Assembly (NCBI GenBank): GCA_002772195.1
Contig: PCSG01000021.1
Coordinates: forward strand, 2,676 to 9,437
Source: Desulfobacterales bacterium CG23_combo_of_CG06-09_8_20_14_all_51_8
GTDB taxonomy: Bacteria > Desulfobacterota > Desulfobacteria > Desulfobacterales > Desulfosalsimonadaceae
Length of the DNA: 6,762 bases
Direction: 5' to 3'
Below are positions 1-4,212 of this stretch, in pieces. Position numbers and translations under genes: made by a program. Within the stretch, counting starts at the first letter, position 1. Each line of letters opens with the position of its first letter. The notes under the pieces were generated by a model. It saw only the letters and a program-made list of their open reading frames with translations. It did not search any database and had not been told where the DNA came from.

Positions 1-2671
1 CAGGGATATCCTTGGGTTCCTGGAATGCGCCGGCAACAAACACGCCGGGCCGGGATGTTACCAGGGGAAAGAACCGGTCGGTGGCGCAAAATCCGTATTC
101 ATTGAGGTCAATGCCCAGGCGGGAAATGGTCCCGGAAACCTCTGGCTTGGGGTCGATTCCCACCGCCAGCACCACCAGATCAAATGTTTCCTCACAAACC
201 GCGCCCGCCGCATTCAGATACCGAACCATCAGGTCTTTGGAGCCGGGTATTTCAACGACCTGCGACGGCATGCTTTTGATGTAGTCGATGCCGTCCTGAC
301 TTTTGGCCCGCTCAAAATATTGGTCAAAATCCTTTCCAAATGCCCGGATATCCATATAAAAAATTTTGATCTCCAAACCGGGCACATGCTCTCTGGCAAT
401 CACGGCTTCTTTGGTGACGGCCATGCAGCAGACGGAAGAACAATATTCATTGCCGCACCGGTCGTCCCGGGACCCCACGCACTGGATAAACGCAATGCGT
501 TTGGCTTCCCGGCCGTCAAAAGGCCGCTGAACATGGCCGTGAAAGGGTCCGGCGGCAGACAGTATCCGCTCAAACTGAACGGTGGTGATGACATTGGGGT
601 AACGGCCAAAACCATATTCCCCTTTGGCCTGGGCCTGAAATTCCTGAAAACCGGGGGCGAGAATAACCGACCCCACATCCAGGTCGATGAGTTTCTCCTG
701 CATGTCATGGAGAACGGCCTTTTTTTCACAGGCATCCACACATTCGCCGCATTCCGAACAAAGGGCGCAGTTAAGACATCGCTCGCATTCGGCGATGGCG
801 TCGGCTTCGGTAAAGGCGGTTTCGATTTCCGCAAAACCCGCAATCCGCTCGGATACCGGCAGTTCCGCAGCCTGCGCCCGGGGTTTTTTAAGTATTCCTT
901 TACCGGACGGCAGCAGTTCTTCGGGTACCGGGTGGATGGTGTCTTCAAACCGGGGGGCTTTCGTATCAATGCCGCGGACATACCGGTCGATGGATTCCGC
1001 AGCCCGTTTTCCAGCAGCCACCGCTTCAATCACGGTGGCCGGCCCGGTCACGATATCGCCGCCTGCAAAAATCCCCGGCGTTTGGGTAACCCCATATTTG
1101 TCTGCAACGACATTTCCCCAAGGATTCACCGCCAGCGCCTTCGCCGCTTTAGAAAATTGCAAGTCCGGCTGACTGCCGATGGCGACAATCACCGCATCAG
1201 CAAATATTTCAAATTCAGACCCGTCAATGGGGCTCGGGCTGCGGCGGCCGGATGCATCGGGCTCTCCCAGTTTCATGCGGATGCATTTTACTTTTTCCAG
1301 TTTGCCGTCGGGGCCTGCGATAAACTCAACGGGATTGGTTAAAAATTCAAACTGAATGCCTTCTTCCATTGCATGGTGGATTTCCTCATTGATGGCGGGC
1401 AGTTCTTTTCCGCTTCGGCGGTACACAATGGTGACCTTTTGGGCGCCCAGGCGAATGGCGGAACAGGCAGCGTCCATGGCCACATCCCCGCCGCCCACCA
1501 CAATGACATGGCCCTGCAGGGCCGGTTTATCCGTAGAACTGGCCCGGTAAAGAAACTCAAGACCCGGAAACACGCCGGAAAGATCGCTGCCTTTAACCTT
1601 CAATTCTGTGCTTTTCTGGGTGCCGATGCCGATAAACACGGCCTGATAATCCGCCCGTAATTTTTCAAAGGAAATATCGACCCCGATGCGGCAATTGTAT
1701 TTAAAAGTAACGCCTTTGCGCCGGATAAGTTCCACTTCATAATTTAAAATATCCACCGGCAGACGATAATCCGGGATGCCCCAGCGCAGCATGCCGCCGG
1801 CGGCCGGAGACGCTTCAAAGACCGTGACCGCATATCCGCGATCGGCAAGGTCCTGAGCCGCGGTGAGGCCTGAGGGACCGGCCCCGATCACCGCGATTTT
1901 GACCGCATCCGGTGCCGGGGACTTTTCTTCCGGCAGGGAGATTTCGCCGCTTGCCACCATTTCCATTTCCCGGTCCGAGGCGAACCGTTTCAACTGCCGG
2001 ATGGCAACCGGCAAGTCCACATTGCCGCGGGTGCAGGCGGTTTCGCAGGGATGGGTGCAGACCCGGCCGCAAATGGCGGAAAGCGGGTTCCGTTCCCGGA
2101 TTAAGTTGACGGCCTTCACGTAGGCTTTTTTCTTGATGAGCTGGATATATCCCTGCACGTTGATGCCCGCAGGGCAAGCGGTCTTGCAAGGGGCGTGGCC
2201 GAGTTTGAGGATTCCGGCAATATTCGGCACGGCCTGGGGGGAATATTTGGCGATGGCCTTGCGCTTGCCGAGGTCCCGGTTAAACCGGTCCGGAATCTCC
2301 ACCGGGCAAACTTTATAACAGTCGCCGCAATCATTGCAGATTTTTTCATCCACATAGCGCGGCATTTGTTTCACGGTTGCGGTGAAATGACCGGGCTCCC
2401 CGTCTATTTTCAGCAATTCCGAGTAGGTTAAGATGGTAATGTTCAGATTTCGGGCGCATTCCACCAGTTTGGGCGACACGATGCAGGTGGCGCAATCACC
2501 CGTGGGAAAGGTTTTATCCAGATAGGACATCATGCCGCCGATGGCAGCGGACCGTTCAATGAGATACACCTTGAATCCGGAGTTGGCGAGATCGAGCGAC
2601 GCCTGAACCCCGGCAATGCCGCCCCCCTGCACCAGCACCGCGCCGGTTTTTTTATTGCCGTTTGTTGCCAT
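1..2671 (-). CDS. hdrA: HdrA-like flavoprotein with inserted GltD/NfnB-type NAD(P)H oxidoreductase (3' end beyond window)
   Basis: An uninterrupted frame of 890 codons starts at ATG 2671-2669 and runs off the left edge. Residues 1-150 are HdrA N-terminal: FAD loop GGGIAG (16-21), a DCATC...C segment (C60, C63, C72) and a ferredoxin motif C112/C115/C118/C122 followed by VEIPDRFN. At about residue 150 the HdrA sequence gives way to a complete GltD-type module: N-terminal cysteines C162, C166, C201, C205, C209, C213; FAD motif GAGPSG (263-268); NAD(P)-site motif GGGDVAMDAA (393-402); and a C-terminal FAGGDIVTGPATV stretch near 534-546. HdrA resumes near 625 with seven cysteines (C629-C648), then an APGF motif and the HdrA signature CVGSRD...YCSSVCCM (731-750). 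The protein should be a cytoplasmic flavin/Fe-S hub with two FAD sites, taking or giving electrons from NAD(P)H and passing them to HdrC/HdrB. It lies 90 bp downstream of hdrB and has no clear Shine-Dalgarno. The family and fusion are certain; the direction of electron flow and the exact partner are inferred. Confidence 0.93.
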   Translation of the reverse strand, partial: MATNGNKKTGAVLVQGGGIAGVQASLDLANSGFKVYLIERSAAIGGMMSYLDKTFPTGDCATCIVSPKLVECARNLNITILTYSELLKIDGEPGHFTATVKQMPRYVDEKICNDCGDCYKVCPVEIPDRFNRDLGKRKAIAKYSPQAVPNIAGILKLGHAPCKTACPAGINVQGYIQLIKKKAYVKAVNLIRERNPLSAICGRVCTHPCETACTRGNVDLPVAIRQLKRFASDREMEMVASGEISLPEEKSPAPDAVKIAVIGAGPSGLTAAQDLADRGYAVTVFEASPAAGGMLRWGIPDYRLPVDILNYEVELIRRKGVTFKYNCRIGVDISFEKLRADYQAVFIGIGTQKSTELKVKGSDLSGVFPGLEFLYRASSTDKPALQGHVIVVGGGDVAMDAACSAIRLGAQKVTIVYRRSGKELPAINEEIHHAMEEGIQFEFLTNPVEFIAGPDGKLEKVKCIRMKLGEPDASGRRSPSPIDGSEFEIFADAVIVAIGSQPDLQFSKAAKALAVNPWGNVVADKYGVTQTPGIFAGGDIVTGPATVIEAVAAGKRAAESIDRYVRGIDTKAPRFEDTIHPVPEELLPSGKGILKKPRAQAAELPVSERIAGFAEIETAFTEADAIAECERCLNCALCSECGECVDACEKKAVLHDMQEKLIDLDVGSVILAPGFQEFQAQAKGEYGFGRYPNVITTVQFERILSAAGPFHGHVQRPFDGREAKRIAFIQCVGSRDDRCGNEYCSSVCCMAVTKEAVIAREHVPGLEIKIFYMDIRAFGKDFDQYFERAKSQDGIDYIKSMPSQVVEIPGSKDLMVRYLNAAGAVCEETFDLVVLAVGIDPKPEVSGTISRLGIDLNEYGFCATDRFFPLVTSRPGVFVAGAFQEPKDIP

Positions 2672-2691
2672 ATTTTTATTTAGAATAGGTG

Positions 2692-2740
2692 TTAAGGGTT
2701 AAGGGTTAAGTTTTAAGGGTTAAGGGTTAAGGGTTAAGCA
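2692..2740. repeat. Heptamer tandem array, seven phased TTAAGGG-type units
   Basis: Seven consecutive 7-bp units begin at 2692, 2699, 2706, 2713, 2720, 2727 and 2734. Five are exactly TTAAGGG; the third reads TTAAGTT and the last TTAAGCA, so all keep TTAAG and the phase is never broken. The array fills most of the hdrB to hdrA spacer. Each unit contains TAA on both strands (TTAAGGG and CCCTTAA). Because 7 is not a multiple of 3, three successive units place a stop in every frame on both strands. It is too short-unit to be CRISPR, and no dyad strong enough for a terminator is present. Its function is unknown; slippage-generated noncoding repeat is the plain explanation. Confidence 0.92.
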
Positions 2741-2753
2741 ACTATATTAATTA

Positions 2754-2774
2754 CTTAAAACTTAAAACTTAAAA
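2754..2774. repeat. Second heptamer tandem repeat, three units of CTTAAAA
   Basis: Three exact copies of CTTAAAA occupy 2754-2760, 2761-2767 and 2768-2774. The period equals that of the neighbouring TTAAGGG array, and the unit is related: its complement TTTTAAG shares the TTAAG core. The repeat straddles the 3' end of hdrB, so the last codons and the TAA stop of that gene (2762-2764) are written by it. In the transcript the UUUUAAG copies could pair weakly with CUUAA copies of the other array, but the pairing would be AU-only and short. Confidence 0.9.
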
Positions 2775-3646
2775 CTATTTTCATTCACAACCTTGATAAC
2801 GGCTGATGGCGAAACCACCAGTTTGTTGAGACCGAGCTCCGCAAAGGAAAGGCCTAAGCATAGCCCGATCAACTGGGTAATATACAAGACCGGCATTTGA
2901 TAATTTCTGCCGGTTTTTTTTTGAATATCGCTCTGCCGCAGGTCCAGATTGACCTGGCACAATGGGCAGGCCACGGCGATGCATTCCGCGCCCGCTGAGG
3001 CCGCCATGCCGATGATGGCGTCTGAAAAATCCACCACCATATCCGACCGGGTGGTGAGTGACAGGCTGTTTCCGCAGCACGAAACCTTGCAGGGCCAGTC
3101 AAGACTTTCGCCGCCGAGGGCTGTCACCAGCGTATCTACGGACTGGGGATTTTCCGGATCATCAAATTGCGTGACCTCATGGGGGCGGACCAGCAGACAT
3201 CCATAATAGGCGGCAATTTTAAGCCCGTTTAAAGAGTGGCGAAGCCGGGTTTCCAGATTCTTCACACCGAAATCTTCGAGAAGGACTTCCACGATGTGCC
3301 GGACTTTCACGGATCCGTCATAATCCCGGTTTAGTGCCGCCGCCACTTTTTTGCGCATCTCCGGCTGGTGTTGGACCTCATAATTGGCCGTTTTCAACCG
3401 GTTGTAACAGGCAGCGCAGTTGACCGCGACATCCAGGCCCATATCCCTCGCCCATAAAAGATTGGCGGCGGGCAGAGAGGCGGCCAGAAGGCGGTCCGTC
3501 TGGTGGGCCGGGGTGGCGCCGCAGCAGGACCAGCCCGGAATTTCAACGAGATCAATGCCCAAAGCGCGGGTGACTGCAATACTTGAAGTGTGCTGGTCGC
3601 GGGCAGACGATTCGGATGAACATCCAGGATAATATGCATATCTCAT
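2762..3646 (-). CDS. hdrB: Heterodisulfide reductase subunit B-like protein (two CCG domains)
   Basis: This 294-residue protein has the usual HdrB length and two complete cysteine-rich CCG domains. The first has C9, C41-C42, C77 and C80 (CX31CCX34CXXC); the second has C150, C190-C191, C227 and C230 (CX39CCX35CXXC). In characterised HdrB these cysteines hold two noncubane 4Fe-4S clusters that reduce a heterodisulfide, so a thiol/disulfide or related electron-accepting site is expected here; the real substrate is unknown in a bacterium of this type. The N-terminus MRYAYYPGC is typical of the family. I chose ATG at 3646: AAGGGA at 3660-3655 lies 8 nt upstream, whereas the alternative GTG at 3652 (two residues longer, overlapping the hdrC stop as GTGA) leaves only 2 nt. 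It follows hdrC with a 2-nt gap. A run of nine A residues sits at codons 242-245, and the C-terminal SFKF plus stop come from a 7-bp repeat. Confidence 0.95.
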   Translation of the reverse strand: MRYAYYPGCSSESSARDQHTSSIAVTRALGIDLVEIPGWSCCGATPAHQTDRLLAASLPAANLLWARDMGLDVAVNCAACYNRLKTANYEVQHQPEMRKKVAAALNRDYDGSVKVRHIVEVLLEDFGVKNLETRLRHSLNGLKIAAYYGCLLVRPHEVTQFDDPENPQSVDTLVTALGGESLDWPCKVSCCGNSLSLTTRSDMVVDFSDAIIGMAASAGAECIAVACPLCQVNLDLRQSDIQKKTGRNYQMPVLYITQLIGLCLGLSFAELGLNKLVVSPSAVIKVVNENSFKF

Positions 3647-3648
3647 CT

Positions 3649-4212
3649 TCACTTTCCCTTGTTTTGTCGGGCGATTTCAAAAATTCGCTTTACGGTTTTC
3701 AGGTTGGGGCTAAAGGACGGCAAAAATGCGATTTTTTTCTTCCCGATGAGAAGGGGGATTTTATCCGCATCCTGGGAATAGGATGACGTGCCGATTTTAT
3801 AGAGCGCCATCAGGCCCAGATCGTATGTACGTCCGAAAATGTGGACGGTTTTTAAAAACGCGCTGTTAAACAGCGGGACATTGCCTTTGGGAATCGCCGC
3901 CTTTCTTTGAACTGCCAGAGCGCGCAGGGCGTCCATTACGGGAACCAGGTCAATGCCCATGGGACACCGGGCGTAACAGGTCTCGCAGGATACACAGGTA
4001 AAAATCAGATCATTTCTCAGGAGTTCGTCTCCGGCCCCGAGCTGCAAGCGCCGGATGATTTCGGAAGGGGGCGACTGGCTGTGAGCGGATACCGTACACC
4101 CGCTTGAACATTTTTTGCACTGATAGCAGGCGGAAAGATCAACACCTGACATTTGGACAACTGTGTCGCGCAAACTTTGGCCTGTCCGGCCTTTTTTGAT
4201 TCTGATGGTCAT
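3649..4212 (-). CDS. hdrC: Heterodisulfide reductase subunit C-like 4Fe-4S protein
   Basis: This 187-residue protein, of normal HdrC length, carries two classic cubane 4Fe-4S motifs: C29/C32/C35/C39 (CYQCKKCSSGC) and C73/C76/C79/C83 (CVSCETCYARCP). Unlike many cubane ferredoxin motifs, the first is followed by a non-Pro residue (T), as is common in HdrC. The C-terminal 60 residues (GRTYDLGLMALYKIG, then a basic LLIGKKKIAFLP stretch) match the usual HdrC tail and have no further cysteines. No membrane segment is seen, so this is the soluble type rather than the HdrDE/DsrMK membrane type. Its role is to relay electrons between the HdrA flavin hub and HdrB. Its ATG overlaps the preceding stop codon by 4 nt (ATGA at 4212-4209), and AAAGGA at 4223-4218 gives a good ribosome-binding site, so it is probably translated by coupling with the upstream glutamate-synthase-like gene. 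Confidence 0.95.
   Translation of the reverse strand: MTIRIKKGRTGQSLRDTVVQMSGVDLSACYQCKKCSSGCTVSAHSQSPPSEIIRRLQLGAGDELLRNDLIFTCVSCETCYARCPMGIDLVPVMDALRALAVQRKAAIPKGNVPLFNSAFLKTVHIFGRTYDLGLMALYKIGTSSYSQDADKIPLLIGKKKIAFLPSFSPNLKTVKRIFEIARQNKGK
3655..3660 (-). promoter_or_regulatory. Shine-Dalgarno site deciding the hdrB start
   Basis: AAGGGA on the minus strand lies inside the last codons of hdrC. Its spacing is 8 nt to ATG at 3646 but only 2 nt to the GTG at 3652, which favours the ATG as the true hdrB start. Confidence 0.65.

Noticed and set aside
320..1342. Long plus-strand open frame of 340 codons
   Set aside because: It is antisense to the hdrA-like gene, whose translation is full of conserved cofactor motifs; the plus-strand product resembles nothing and reflects GC-rich third positions opposite real codons.
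2692..2740. Telomere-like or CRISPR reading of the TTAAGGG array
   Set aside because: The unit is 7 bp without spacers, internal to an operon, and differs from telomeric TTAGGG; simple tandem repeat fits best.
2738..2769. Possible promoter for the hdrA-like gene (TATAGT at 2746-2741, minus strand)
   Set aside because: There is no -35 resembling TTGACA at proper spacing (AGTTTT is found), and AT-rich repeats give such hexamers by chance.
2692..2774. Hairpin or terminator formed by TTTTAAG and CTTAAAA copies
   Set aside because: Pairing would be short and almost entirely A-U with a long loop and no U-tract tied to a GC stem.
3650..3652. GTG start of hdrB overlapping the hdrC stop (GTGA)
   Set aside because: The ribosome-binding site would be only 2 nt away; the ATG at 3646 has 8-nt spacing and begins directly at the family-typical N-terminus. 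It remains possible.
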